Shown here: piece after piece, positions 1-8,547 of the stretch
Layout of the letters: the number at the start of each line of letters is the position of its first letter
How positions within the stretch are numbered: position 1 is the first letter of the stretch
From: Dictyobacter arantiisoli
GTDB taxonomy: Bacteria > Chloroflexota > Ktedonobacteria > Ktedonobacterales > Ktedonobacteraceae
Assembly (NCBI RefSeq): GCF_008326305.1
Contig: NZ_BIXY01000050.1
Span: 1 to 52,338, forward strand
Direction: 5' to 3'
DNA length: 52,338 bases
The notes under the pieces: model-generated
The model's database searches: none
What the model saw: only the letters and a program-made list of their open reading frames with translations
What the model was told of the DNA's origin: nothing
Position numbers and translations under genes: made by a program

Positions 1-107
1 GTCTGCTGATCCGCTGGGAGAAGCGCCCGCGTTCCTATCAGACCTTGTTGTGCTTGGCTTGTGCGCTCATTTGCTTTCAACAATGTGATCGCGTTTCCTC
101 CTTGTAG
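1..107 (+). CDS. IS5-like transposase, C-terminal fragment (cut by window edge)
   Basis: An open frame enters from the left edge (codons in phase with position 3) and stops with TAG at 105-107. The visible 34 residues begin LLIRWEKRPRSYQTLLCLAC. A WEKxPxxYxxLLxLACAL pattern is typical of the last helix of IS5-family DDE transposases, so I read this as the end of an insertion sequence lying mostly outside the window. It overlaps the 3' end of the convergent hydrolase gene by about 30 bp, so the IS end may form that gene's last codons. The frame is short; family recognition rests on one motif. Confidence 0.55.
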   Translation, partial: LLIRWEKRPRSYQTLLCLACALICFQQCDRVSSL

Positions 108-1147
108 GTTTTCGGATAAGTTCTTAGAGGATTTAGAGTGTCACAATACTGGACTATGGCATCTTCAATAGTTGAAGTATCATGAATGGCACCACCATGA
201 CCATAGCAAAAGTCTTGGCTGTAACTGCTACCATAGAGCACTTTATGATTTGCTGCGGTGTAGAGCGGATCATCAGCAACTAAAAGATCACAACTGCTTG
301 TAACGACTGTCCAATCGGTCGTATATCCTGATACACTCGGGGCTTGCCCATGTGTAATCATGTCATTTATGAAAGCAGAATTTGTGGTCATTTGATGACC
401 TTGGTAACAACCAGCACATCCCCAAGTTGCTAACGCTTCACCAATATTAGGGGTATTAAATATGATAGCATCTGTTACATTCCCAATATTGGTTGGGAAA
501 CCAGCCGCATGATCTCTGACCAGTTGCAATGTTCTTCGTACAATGAGTCCCCCCATACTATGACCAACGAGGGTTTCAGCCCAACCATGTTGGCCAAAGT
601 TGTAGTAGAGGTACCATGCCAGTAAACAACTTATATGATCCATGTTCTCGTTATTTGTTCCTGCATTTGAATTTCCGCCACCAACATTTCCACATTGATT
701 TCGGTATGTTTGCGTTTGGAGATTAGCTGAGTAGGTGTGTTCATTTCCGTTGTCCGCACATCCTGAGCCATTTGGCTTGATTTCATTAGCGTAGTAAGTT
801 AGTTGTCGAAAGTCACCCTGCCAGCGACTACTTAAAAAGCTACGTGCATCGCTCCAATAGGTATCGCATCCGGGCATTTGGCTACTTCCATATGATGCAG
901 TTCCTGCTGAACCATCTCCCGCATTCAGTCCATGAACAGCAACGACACTTTCGTTAGAAGTAATTGAGAATGGAGTAACCAATGAAGGTTTATCTTGGTA
1001 TTTAGATATTGTTGCTTCTCCTCTCTTTGCATTATGAGGAGGCACTAGAGGTGATGCATCAGCAATAGGCGAGAGAAAAATCACTATTAATGTAAAGAAA
1101 TAAATGCTTAATGAGACGTGTTTAAAGTTAAAGATGTTTTGAAGCAC
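77..1147 (-). CDS. Secreted lipase-like alpha/beta hydrolase
   Basis: A 356-residue protein with an N-terminal signal peptide (hydrophobic run about residues 11-30, likely cleavage after the ADA-S region), so probably exported. GHSMGG at residues 195-200 is the nucleophile elbow of alpha/beta hydrolases (Ser197), in a lipase/PGAP1-like setting. VHGLNAG near residue 71 fits the oxyanion-hole strand. Likely Asp and His partners lie in the C-terminal third (CDLLVADDPLY and GHGGAIHD). The substrate is probably an ester or lipid, but this cannot be told. The start is GTG at 1147 with no good ribosome binding site, so it is uncertain. The last residues overlap the IS fragment at the left edge and may not be original. 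Base composition is AT-rich like its neighbours to 8.7 kb. Confidence 0.8.
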   Translation of the reverse strand: MLQNIFNFKHVSLSIYFFTLIVIFLSPIADASPLVPPHNAKRGEATISKYQDKPSLVTPFSITSNESVVAVHGLNAGDGSAGTASYGSSQMPGCDTYWSDARSFLSSRWQGDFRQLTYYANEIKPNGSGCADNGNEHTYSANLQTQTYRNQCGNVGGGNSNAGTNNENMDHISCLLAWYLYYNFGQHGWAETLVGHSMGGLIVRRTLQLVRDHAAGFPTNIGNVTDAIIFNTPNIGEALATWGCAGCYQGHQMTTNSAFINDMITHGQAPSVSGYTTDWTVVTSSCDLLVADDPLYTAANHKVLYGSSYSQDFCYGHGGAIHDTSTIEDAIVQYCDTLNPLRTYPKTYKEETRSHC

Positions 1148-1237
1148 GGAGTAAAATCGACGAAGTTTTGATTCCCTTCAAGCCTTACTTAATATTATAT
1201 ACTTTATATAAACAAAAGAGTGATGGAAGTATCATAA

Positions 1238-1758
1238 CAGATTTTTATACAAGATGCAATAGATTCTTTGAGAAAAATGTATGGAAATAGTTATCGTTTG
1301 TCGAAATTCTTGGGTCTGTGTCGTTTGAGTCAATTCACAGGTCTTTCGAAGCATAAATTGTTCATGACCACTCTTGGGGCTTACTGCGCACTTGCTGAAC
1401 TTGGATTTCTCAATGTAGGAGCGTAGCAACCAAGCAATTTTCCCTAAAGTGGATATGATCCAAATTATGGAACAGAAATTACTTCCAAGAACATTATTCT
1501 CGTATATGGATAATTATCGTGGTTTATCACAAAATGCTGCAACATGAACAAAGAGAATAAGTAACCTCATTTGATCTTTGAAATGAAATATTTCCCATTT
1601 TGATGGACATTTACTGAAAAAGCTAATAAAGAAGTGGAAAGTCTCAAATAACAAGGGAAACGGATTCCTTGCATCTGGGATAGAAGCGTGCTAGAAAAGC
1701 CAGAAATTAGTATTGCAGAAGGATTATAACCGGTTAGATCAAGTAAGGCAAAAAGGCT
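1238..1758 (+). pseudogene. Decayed gene of unknown family
   Basis: Two adjoining forward frames read as plausible protein. Codons from 1238 to about 1423 give a segment including LSKFLGLCRLSQFTGLSKHK and TTLGAYCALAELGFLNVGA. After a shift near 1415-1425 the next frame gives VDMIQIMEQKLLPRTLFSYM, then NYRGLSQNAAT, then a stop. The same frame continues to about 1758 with several further in-frame TGA/TAG codons but otherwise protein-like text (FDGHLLKKLIKKWKVSNNKG). This pattern of one frameshift and repeated stops suggests a dead gene. I do not recognise the family; a mobile-element protein is possible. It ends just before the hairpin at 1781-1822. Confidence 0.4.
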
Positions 1759-1780
1759 GAATCGTTCAATATTACTTACA

Positions 1781-1822
1781 AAAAACCGTTGGGTAGCTCT
1801 TATGCGCCACCCAACGGTTTTT
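1781..1822. terminator. Bidirectional intrinsic terminator
   Basis: A perfect 14-bp inverted repeat: AAAAACCGTTGGGT at 1781-1794 pairs with ACCCAACGGTTTTT at 1809-1822. The T-rich 3' arm gives a U-tract on the plus strand and the A-rich 5' arm gives one on the minus strand. It sits between the decayed plus-strand gene and the minus-strand membrane protein gene, so it can end transcripts from both sides. Confidence 0.8.
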
Positions 1823-1951
1823 TGTCAATGGAAAATGGAAGAAAATTTGAAATCGAACAAATGGACTCTTTTCTGATTCGATGCTCACAACACACATTCT
1901 CTAAAAACTTGTTAGTATGTTTTCATCTTGCTATCTTACCATACGCTATTT

Positions 1952-2473
1952 TTAATCATGTTTGTATGAACGCGCTTCTATGCTCAGAAATAGCCAACTT
2001 AAAAAACGCTGAAGAAGAGGACCAAACCCGGTTAGCAGAAAAGAAACAATCAAAGCCGCCCCAAGCCAGGGTAAAATACTTGTGAGAGGTGTATTAAAAG
2101 GCCATAAATTATCGTAAATCCCGCCACCAGAGATAAAGGCCCAATAATACCACTGCGCAATAATAATCATCCATAAGAATATTAAGATGCCCCACCAAGC
2201 AATTTTTGCTTGTAACGTTCCGAAACACAACAGGAACAAACCAATACCAATATATTCAAGAGCGCCAAACAGCAAACTAAACCCTACCAAACTCATAAAT
2301 GGAAGGTATCCAATTCTTGTAAAATAATGTCCACCTACTCCATAGTTTGTATCAACTACCTGGCTCGAAAAAACACCATATGCTTGATAAAGTCCCCACA
2401 AAATAACAAATCCCCCAGCAGTGAAAAGTATGCTTTTGCAAAGTGTGGATATCCTCATATTCGTATGCACCAT
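1952..2473 (-). CDS. Small multi-pass membrane protein, unknown function
   Basis: A 173-residue hydrophobic protein with about four transmembrane segments (roughly residues 13-32, 58-82, 85-112 and 130-150) and short polar loops. The loop after the first segment contains YGVGGHYFTRIG, and a later loop has ISGGGIYDNLWPF. A basic tail (RSYKHD) closes the protein. No enzyme or transporter motif was recognised. It is isolated, with an intrinsic terminator downstream and about 290 bp of AT-rich DNA upstream that separates it from the divergent secreted protein. Codon use is AT-rich like the surrounding accessory region. Membrane location is well supported; function is unknown. Confidence 0.65.
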   Translation of the reverse strand: MVHTNMRISTLCKSILFTAGGFVILWGLYQAYGVFSSQVVDTNYGVGGHYFTRIGYLPFMSLVGFSLLFGALEYIGIGLFLLCFGTLQAKIAWWGILIFLWMIIIAQWYYWAFISGGGIYDNLWPFNTPLTSILPWLGAALIVSFLLTGFGPLLQRFLSWLFLSIEARSYKHD

Positions 2474-2767
2474 TTCTTTTGAAAAAACATTAATAGCTTA
2501 AAGATACTCTGTAATATACTATAAATCATAAAAATATTTTATTCAATATTTCAAACACGTATATATTGCTATGATTAATAACACTAACCAAATCACATAA
2601 TACTTATTGACTTTTCCTTAAAAATATAGTATTTAAATACATGTAACTAAATTAATAACTGTAATAATAAACTTGTCGTTATTAACATTTAAACGATGAA
2701 TGCCATTTTCACCACCATTCCAAATCATGGAACAGCTTGAGTTAAACAGTGTAAAGAAAGGACTCTT

Positions 2768-3655
2768 ATGACCAATACTACAAATTCATGGAAGAAGACT
2801 TGCTTGATTTTTCTTCCTGTCTCAATTGCTCTCGTGTTGATCGTGCTTTTCATGCCATCCATTTATACGGAAGCACATGTATCAAGTAATGTTCCCTCTC
2901 CTCTTTCCACGAAGCAAGGTTCCTGGTTAACGCACAATACCACGCTTAGAAACCAAATCATCCACTATACACAAGTGGAGACACTATTCGTAAAACACGA
3001 TACAGGCCAAAACTATACAAGCACATTACTGGGTAATGTCTGGCTCGAAGTTGATGCTCAAGGCCATGTGCAAGTTGCTCATACCATCTATACATCACTG
3101 GATGAGAAGGTATTTCACCAGGAAATCTATGAAGATGGCACTACCAATATAGTTGTCTTCGGAAAAAATGATAGTAATCACCCGTCTATTAAGAACCCAA
3201 CCGCATCCTCAAATACAACTTGCCTTGTACAAAGTCCGGCAAATACAGTACAAATCAGAGATATGGCATTACCTTCTTTTGTTAATCTAAGCGATCTACA
3301 AAAACAGGGGTATGTTTTAAAAGTAAATGCACATACTAAATCCCAAAACGTGCCAACTATCCTGGTGACAACGAAGGCACTACCAGTGAAACAGTATGTT
3401 ACCAACGCCCCAGTTCATATCTGGGAAAATACAACGCAGCTTGCTGAAGTCAATGCACAACGCTTCGATCATTTCGAAATTGATCAACAGAATCGATTAG
3501 TATTCCATAGTACCGCCCGTAAAGACATGAATGGGACAATCATCAGTAGTTCCACATATTCCTACGGTACCATTAGTATCTATAACACTCACGATGTTTC
3601 TCTCTCTGTACTTTCTAACCCACAACAGATTCTAACAGAAGGATGCACACGATGA
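2768..3655 (+). CDS. Membrane-anchored or secreted protein, unknown function
   Basis: A 295-residue protein starting at an ATG with an AAAGGA ribosome binding site about 6 nt upstream. One hydrophobic segment at about residues 11-31 is preceded by basic residues, so it is a signal peptide or N-terminal anchor; the remainder is polar and extracytoplasmic, rich in Thr, Asn and Val. It contains two Cys (in TTCLVQ and the C-terminal EGCTR) that could form a disulfide. No catalytic motif was recognised. It overlaps the next gene by 4 bp (ATGA), so the two are translationally coupled and probably work together at the cell surface. Confidence 0.65.
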   Translation: MTNTTNSWKKTCLIFLPVSIALVLIVLFMPSIYTEAHVSSNVPSPLSTKQGSWLTHNTTLRNQIIHYTQVETLFVKHDTGQNYTSTLLGNVWLEVDAQGHVQVAHTIYTSLDEKVFHQEIYEDGTTNIVVFGKNDSNHPSIKNPTASSNTTCLVQSPANTVQIRDMALPSFVNLSDLQKQGYVLKVNAHTKSQNVPTILVTTKALPVKQYVTNAPVHIWENTTQLAEVNAQRFDHFEIDQQNRLVFHSTARKDMNGTIISSSTYSYGTISIYNTHDVSLSVLSNPQQILTEGCTR

Positions 3656-4119
3656 AACGATTCTTTCTTAGCTTAATAACAGTTTTAGCCTTGCTAAGCG
3701 CAGACGTATTCTTTTATCAAGGAAACATTGCTCATGCAGTCTCGTTGCAATGTGATCAGGGGCAGAATAACTATGCTGATCCGCAATACACATTTAGTGG
3801 TATTAGAATTTGGGGGGGTGTATGTATGGAGTATCCGACTAGTACAACTTGGGGAGCTATTGTTGAAACAAGATCAAGCCAATGGGCAACTATTGCATCC
3901 TTATCTTCTGGCATTGATCAGTGCGGCAGCAATGGTTCCTGGGTTTCTGAATTCAATCAACAAGGTAGTTACGCCAGCGCTAACTACGTTACTGTTACAG
4001 GAGTTGGAAACTATTTAGAATGTGATCAACTTGGTCATAACTACAAGGTTTATAGTGAACATGATATTTTGCTACAGGGTACCACGTACTTAACAATATA
4101 CAGTCACTTAAATCCCTAA
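3652..4119 (+). CDS. Small secreted protein, unknown function
   Basis: A 155-residue protein with a clear signal peptide (basic MKRFF, hydrophobic core about residues 5-20, likely cleavage after AHA). The mature part has four Cys (in LQCDQ, GVCMEY, DQCGSN and LECDQ), as in disulfide-stabilised exported proteins, and is rich in Ser, Thr, Gly and Tyr. The start at 3652 is chosen because AGAAGG at 3637-3642 is 9 nt upstream of this ATG, whereas the earlier ATG at 3643 touches the ribosome binding site. The ATGA overlap with the preceding gene indicates an operon of two exported proteins. Function is not recognised. Confidence 0.65.
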   Translation: MKRFFLSLITVLALLSADVFFYQGNIAHAVSLQCDQGQNNYADPQYTFSGIRIWGGVCMEYPTSTTWGAIVETRSSQWATIASLSSGIDQCGSNGSWVSEFNQQGSYASANYVTVTGVGNYLECDQLGHNYKVYSEHDILLQGTTYLTIYSHLNP

Positions 4120-4175
4120 CTGAAACCATTAATAGTATTTCCCTAAAACAGAGCATATTCTAAATGCCAATAAAG

Positions 4176-4221
4176 GGTTTGTAGAAAACGCGTGATAGGA
4201 AAAAGAAGACTTCTACAAACC
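4176..4221. repeat. Inverted repeat with long loop
   Basis: GGTTTGTAGAA (4176-4186) is perfectly repeated in inverse as TTCTACAAACC (4211-4221) with a 24-nt loop. It follows the secreted-protein pair and may be a weak terminator or the ends of a small lost element; there is no U-tract. Confidence 0.5.
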
Positions 4222-4237
4222 GGATATCTAGAGCAAA

Positions 4238-4276
4238 GCATGCGTATACGCGTCAAAGTGACGCATATACGCATGC
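4238..4276. repeat. Strong hairpin between secreted-protein operon and HAD fragment
   Basis: An 18-bp stem with one mismatch and a 3-nt loop: GCATGCGTATACGCGTCA at 4238-4255 against TGACGCATATACGCATGC at 4259-4276. It lies just outside the truncated HAD fragment, where the complete HAD gene has its own terminator. It lacks a long U-tract on either strand, so terminator function is likely but not certain. Confidence 0.55.
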
Positions 4277-4293
4277 TTGTTTGATGATTGGCG

Positions 4294-4555
4294 GCATGTT
4301 AGCGTGCGCTGGCCTGGGGATGCAGGAATTGTTCGGGGGTGATAAAACGGGTATCGCCGATCTGTTCGACGGTCAGGTCAGGGACAAATCCGTCACTAAA
4401 GCCAGCGTCGGCGTATTTGCCTTGCTTCACAAACAGGGTGGTGACAGTATCCCCTTTGATCTTCTTGATATCCATCAGGATCTGCGGCTTGTCGTCGATG
4501 ACCACATAGTGATCAGCGGGATAGCGGGCGCTGATTTCATCAAGATGGTGCTGCT
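4294..4555 (-). pseudogene. HAD hydrolase 3'-end fragment (duplicate)
   Basis: This 262-bp stretch matches 8764-9025, the last third of the complete HAD gene plus 5 bp beyond its stop, in the same orientation, with 11 mismatches by eye (about 96 percent identity). The longest open part encodes 68 residues (VIDDKPQIL to PQASAR) that align with the HAD C-terminus, including the motif III/IV region. The catalytic N-terminus (DxDNT) is missing and there is no start region, so it cannot be active. It is markedly more GC-rich than the DNA on either side. It forms a direct repeat with the intact copy, bracketing about 4.2 kb of AT-rich sequence. Confidence 0.85.
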
Positions 4556-5091
4556 AGAACAGGGGAGCGACTTCCGTTTTGAATATAAGATTTTCATAAA
4601 CAGTGGTGCATCTATAACCCATAATATTTATGAATACGAATTTACGCTTTACATATGACTATATTTAATAAAAAATTAATATTACTAAATTGATTAATAT
4701 TGACTTTTATGTTATACATTGATACAAGATTATATATAACTTACCATTTGCTTAAATCTTAGATGTATTTTGAGAATCGTCCTCTCAGGCATCCAACATT
4801 TGATCATGTAACTATAATTAAACCTTGCCTTGGTGATGAGGTTTGATTTTAATCTCAAATATTATTAGTAAGTGGGAACACATCTCTGTTTCTACCCAAA
4901 AATTTAAGCGAAAGATAAGATACAACATATAATTTTTACAAATTTTCTGATAATGTGTACCAGCTTAAAGTAAAGCTAAAGAGGAAGGTGTTATCAAATT
5001 AGAATCTTCTAGTGGTTAGATTTAAATCATGAAACAACTTTTTCCTTGTGTGATTCAAACGACATAATCTAGATGTAGAAAAGGATTGACT
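4556..5091. other. AT-rich intergenic region
   Basis: About 535 bp of very AT-rich sequence between the truncated HAD fragment and the next secreted protein. I see no convincing gene, tRNA or inverted repeat. It presumably holds the promoter of the downstream gene, but no clear -35/-10 pair could be assigned. Confidence 0.5.
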
Positions 5092-5910
5092 ATGAACTTT
5101 TGTCCAAAAAAATCCCCTCGTATTTTGAATACAAGGCAGCATTTTGAATTGCGTGTTGGACTTATAAGTCTAGCGATTTTATTTTCTCTTGCTTTCCAGC
5201 TCAATCAAACTTATGCTGCTGGTAATACACCCAAAATCACGTATAATTGCATTAATACTCCAGATTCAACCTCTGGTCACTGCTACTCTATGGCGGAATG
5301 GAATGGAGCTTCAGGAGCATTTACAGAGATTTTTACTAATCAACTTTATTCTGGTGGAGGATTTGTAACAAATGAAATGTGGATAGGATCTGGTAATACT
5401 CGATGGGTCGAAGCGGGGCTTATATCTTCCGATGTAAGTCTGACACAAGGTTCTGGATCATATAACCATGGTAGCACAGCTGAATTTTTGTTCTGGGGAG
5501 ATGTTAATAACAGTGGTAAATTTTATTTTCATCCCGGTCCTAATTTAGCTAGTAGTGATTTTGGGAAGACCGCATTTGTTGAAATACAGAAAACGTCATC
5601 TACTGCGTATGGGGTATATATTTCGAATCTTCCTAGTGCAAGCCTATTTGGTACGTCCACTAATAATACGATGTCTGACGATTATATACATACAGGCGGT
5701 GAATTATATGGGGCAACTACAGCTTCAGCGCCAGTAAATGGATATAGCTACAATGAATGGTATAACTCAAATGGTGGTGGAAGTTGGAATCTTCAAGGAG
5801 ATACCGATGGATTTGTTAATGGTCCCTGGGAGGGCTATTGGCAGTCAACTGCATCTTCTGATGGCATAGGTGGGGATTGGCGAACCTGTATTCGTGGTGC
5901 TGGCTGTTAA
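5092..5910 (+). CDS. Secreted protein, unknown function
   Basis: A 272-residue exported protein. It has a long N-region followed by a hydrophobic core at about residues 27-40 and a likely AYAA-type cleavage site. The mature part is rich in Gly, Ser, Asn, Trp and Tyr (WVEAGL, FLFWGDVNNSGKFYFH, NEWYNSNGGGSW), as in beta-sandwich extracellular or carbohydrate-associated proteins, though no family was recognised. Four Cys (YNCINT, GHCYS, two in RTCIRGAGC at the end) may form disulfides. AAGGA at 5081-5085 is 6 nt before the ATG at 5092, which is preferred over the upstream TTG at 5086. The next gene, 79 bp downstream, also encodes an exported protein and is probably co-transcribed. Confidence 0.65.
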   Translation: MNFCPKKSPRILNTRQHFELRVGLISLAILFSLAFQLNQTYAAGNTPKITYNCINTPDSTSGHCYSMAEWNGASGAFTEIFTNQLYSGGGFVTNEMWIGSGNTRWVEAGLISSDVSLTQGSGSYNHGSTAEFLFWGDVNNSGKFYFHPGPNLASSDFGKTAFVEIQKTSSTAYGVYISNLPSASLFGTSTNNTMSDDYIHTGGELYGATTASAPVNGYSYNEWYNSNGGGSWNLQGDTDGFVNGPWEGYWQSTASSDGIGGDWRTCIRGAGC

Positions 5911-5989
5911 CCATCAGGAGGATGTTTTACATTCATTTCCTCTTCAGGTTTTATAGGGAAAGTTTGACACTCATGAAAGGATATATGAG

Positions 5990-6550
5990 ATGAGAACTCG
6001 CTTATTCTCAGTTAGCTGTATTGTTGGCGCCGTGTTCTTTGGATTATTTATATTAGTACAACCAAATGTACAGGCAGAAAAGACAGATATTATCATACCA
6101 AAACCTTTAAATCTTTCTCAAATGAAAGCTAGCAGTTTGCCAGATCATCCAGGGCATCCGGCAATTGATCCTGTTAGCAGTGCAACTGAAATTAACACTG
6201 TACATTCAAATGTAGAAGTTTCCATTCGTGTTAAAAGTGATAATGTAAAAACGTATCTACTCAGTCATGAGTTTCCCTGTGGTCCACTCGTAGCAGGTGC
6301 AATTCTCAAGGTGGTTTCTATTGATTTACTTTCCAGTAAAGATGCATCAGCAAGATTAAGTGGTGAATCTTTAGGATTACCAGATACTGCTCCTGTGTAT
6401 TTAGTAAAAGTTCAAGGACCTTTTAAAACAACCATGATGCCCTTTGCTCCAGGAGCAAAAGCAATCTCTCAAGTTCCATATGGCATAGAAGTTTTCGATG
6501 CAGAAACTGGTAACATGCTGATTTGGAGTATTCCTATATACGGAAATTAA
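5990..6550 (+). CDS. Secreted protein, unknown function
   Basis: A 186-residue protein with a signal peptide (MRTRLF, then a hydrophobic segment about residues 8-24, cleavage probably after VQA). The rest is soluble, with a segment of VEVSIRVKSDNVKTYLLSHE type followed by GPFKTTMMPFAPGAK, suggesting a compact beta-rich extracellular domain. The ribosome binding site AAAGGA at 5976-5981 is 8 nt before the ATG. It follows the 272-residue secreted protein in the same direction and is closed by the terminator at 6591-6632. No catalytic motif is visible and the function is unknown. Given its position next to a convergent ECF sigma/anti-sigma pair, it could be part of an envelope response; that is only inference from location. 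Confidence 0.6.
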   Translation: MRTRLFSVSCIVGAVFFGLFILVQPNVQAEKTDIIIPKPLNLSQMKASSLPDHPGHPAIDPVSSATEINTVHSNVEVSIRVKSDNVKTYLLSHEFPCGPLVAGAILKVVSIDLLSSKDASARLSGESLGLPDTAPVYLVKVQGPFKTTMMPFAPGAKAISQVPYGIEVFDAETGNMLIWSIPIYGN

Positions 6551-6590
6551 TTTTTTGTATACATGATACGACATTGGCGAGATTTCATTT

Positions 6591-6632
6591 GGCAAAACAA
6601 CCTCAACTAAAATGAGGTTGTTCTAATTTGCC
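6591..6632. terminator. Bidirectional terminator
   Basis: AACAACCTCA (6596-6605) pairs with TGAGGTTGTT (6613-6622) around a 7-nt loop, extended by GGCAAA (6591-6596) with TTTGCC (6627-6632). It lies between the convergent secreted-protein and anti-sigma genes and can serve both. Confidence 0.65.
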
Positions 6633-6655
6633 AGCGAATGTAACCTATAATCAAC

Positions 6656-7930
6656 TTATTTCTTTACTGTCGCAGTTTCGGTTGCATTAAACATTTTTCG
6701 CAATTGATCTTGATTCACAGGATGGCACGTTCCGCAATTTGTATGTGTTGGTTGAGGCCCTGCTAAATGTATAAAATCTGCTTGAGAAATAACTGTCGCT
6801 TGTACTGGTGTCTTGCTTAAGAGATAATCCAGACGTATGTACAACGATTGATTGGTGGTTGGGGCTTTTTGAATAGATGATAGTGTAAGCGATAGCAGGT
6901 TAGCCGTATGAGTAGCAACGTATGCCTTCTTATCAGTTACATCTGGTATACGCATTATAAGCTCTGGTAAATTTTTTTGATCGACTATAAATGCTCCATA
7001 TTCTCCACCAGAGCTAGAATCTCCTGTAGGTAATGTGGTCATTTGCGTACATAGGGTCAGATGCCAGAGATTTGGCTGCTCTGGAAATGTTCCTTGTAAT
7101 ACTATCGATTGTTTTACCCTGTTTTGTACATGCATATAAATTATGCCTATTTCAAACTCTCCTATTGTTCCCAGTGATTGGATATGATCAGGAATAGTAA
7201 TACTGCTTCCTTGATGATATGGCAATATAGAATCAACCTCAATGTGTGGTAACGTTCCTGGGTGCGATGAACGATACGCATAAATGATACCAAATTCGCT
7301 GTTATTCACAATAGGAATAAACTCTACTGCAAATATGTTTTGCCCTTGCCGTATTGTCGTTGCGACCTGATCTTGTTGGAACATCCATATCGGTGGTTGT
7401 GAGGTTGAATCTACGCTAACTCCAGTTTTATTCTTTGATATAAATTGGCTGATAGCCGAAAAAAACAAGACGTTTAATAGAGCGATACACATAACCGCAG
7501 CAGCTAGTCCAACAACCCACCGTAAACGGTTCTTGTACCTTGCCTTCTCTCGTAATGAGACAAAACGAACTGGCTGTTGCGCTACGATTGATGAGCTTAA
7601 TGTTGCTGGCGTATGTTCTCCACCCATCAGTGTAATACGGTCAAGTATACTATCTGCCAGTAGCGATACGTTTCGTCTATAGGTGGGCGTAAGACTATAT
7701 TCATGAAGCATTGGTGATCGAAGATCATTCTCTGGTAATTTGAGGAGTGTATGAAGATGTGAGATGTCAGTCAACATATATTGACACTCCTGGCATGAAA
7801 CAAGATGATGCTCTACGAGCGCTTTTTCCAGATAGGTAAGCTCATCAGTTGAATAGCTGTCGAGAAGCACTATGACTGCTTTATGGTCATTAGAATCAAA
7901 CGCCTGGGTCGTTGATTGATCCTTTTTCAT
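6656..7930 (-). CDS. Transmembrane anti-sigma factor with C-terminal CXXCH motif
   Basis: A 424-residue protein. The cytoplasmic N-terminus has an HX3CX2C zinc-binding anti-sigma motif (His42, Cys46, Cys49), the feature that holds ECF sigma factors inactive. A single transmembrane helix lies at about residues 137-160 and leaves a roughly 260-residue extracytoplasmic domain. Near the C-terminus is CGTCH (Cys399-His403), the consensus for covalent c-type heme attachment, which is unusual for an anti-sigma factor. The start overlaps the sigma gene by 4 bp (ATGA), so the pair is translationally coupled, sigma first. Expected role: sequester the sigma factor until the outer domain senses its signal. 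The zinc motif and topology are clear; heme binding is inference from five residues. Confidence 0.8.
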   Translation of the reverse strand: MKKDQSTTQAFDSNDHKAVIVLLDSYSTDELTYLEKALVEHHLVSCQECQYMLTDISHLHTLLKLPENDLRSPMLHEYSLTPTYRRNVSLLADSILDRITLMGGEHTPATLSSSIVAQQPVRFVSLREKARYKNRLRWVVGLAAAVMCIALLNVLFFSAISQFISKNKTGVSVDSTSQPPIWMFQQDQVATTIRQGQNIFAVEFIPIVNNSEFGIIYAYRSSHPGTLPHIEVDSILPYHQGSSITIPDHIQSLGTIGEFEIGIIYMHVQNRVKQSIVLQGTFPEQPNLWHLTLCTQMTTLPTGDSSSGGEYGAFIVDQKNLPELIMRIPDVTDKKAYVATHTANLLSLTLSSIQKAPTTNQSLYIRLDYLLSKTPVQATVISQADFIHLAGPQPTHTNCGTCHPVNQDQLRKMFNATETATVKK

Positions 7931-8547
7931 AATAGCCCTTCCTCATCTTTTAATGTAACGTAGGCAGAACGCAATGTAATTAATCCACGAGCAATACGTT
8001 TGCGAACGGCTTCTGTGGTTGAATTGATTTTTTGTGCAATCTCGCCGTATGACTCATCACAACAAAAACGAAGAACGAGACAAAGTGCATCTTCTTCTGA
8101 TAATAAATGCAATGCTTCCACCAATAATTCTTTTACGAGATATCCTTCTTCTGGTAAGATATCGCTTATTTGCATATTTACTGATAGGCGGTTAGATATA
8201 TGTTCTAGCCGTTTCTGCTTCTTAAGAAAATCTAGTGCTTTATTCGTTGCGATTCGATAAAGCCAAGAAGATAATGGATGAATTTGGATGTGACACTTTT
8301 CATCTACTGAGGTTGTTTGGGTTAGTTCTGCTATATTCAGTTCGGGAGGTTTCCAGCGAGGGAGTGCGTAATAAGCGGCGGTCAAAGTCTCTTGAACCAC
8401 ATCGCGCGTACATTCCCAATCACGAAGAATGGAATAAATGTAGGTCAATAAGGGGCGTTCATAAACCAATACGAGAGCGCCAAATGCCTCTTGATCACCA
8501 GCCAGAGTTTGCCGTATTAAATTTAGTTCATGAGTATCCAGTGACAT
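7927..8547 (-). CDS. ECF-type RNA polymerase sigma factor
   Basis: A 206-residue group 4 (ECF) sigma factor. Region 2 spans about residues 15-100: GDQEAFGALVLVYERPLLTY, then the polymerase-binding and -10-recognition part with DVVQETLTAAYYALPRW and LSSWLYRIATNKALDFLKKQ. Region 4 (about 140-200) has LSEEDALCLVLRF, then the HTH SYGEIAQKINSTTEAVRKRI for -35 contact. A longer than usual linker joins the two regions. It is coupled by ATGA overlap to the downstream membrane anti-sigma gene. Together they form a surface-signal-responsive regulatory switch, possibly controlling the exported proteins in the same AT-rich region. No autoregulated promoter could be defined. Confidence 0.92.
   Translation of the reverse strand: MSLDTHELNLIRQTLAGDQEAFGALVLVYERPLLTYIYSILRDWECTRDVVQETLTAAYYALPRWKPPELNIAELTQTTSVDEKCHIQIHPLSSWLYRIATNKALDFLKKQKRLEHISNRLSVNMQISDILPEEGYLVKELLVEALHLLSEEDALCLVLRFCCDESYGEIAQKINSTTEAVRKRIARGLITLRSAYVTLKDEEGLL

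Noticed and set aside
1232-1429. 65-residue minus-strand open frame
   Set aside because: Antisense to the plus-strand frames of the decayed gene, which look more protein-like.
1789-2085. 98-residue plus-strand open frame
   Set aside because: Starts inside a terminator hairpin and runs antisense to the membrane-protein gene.
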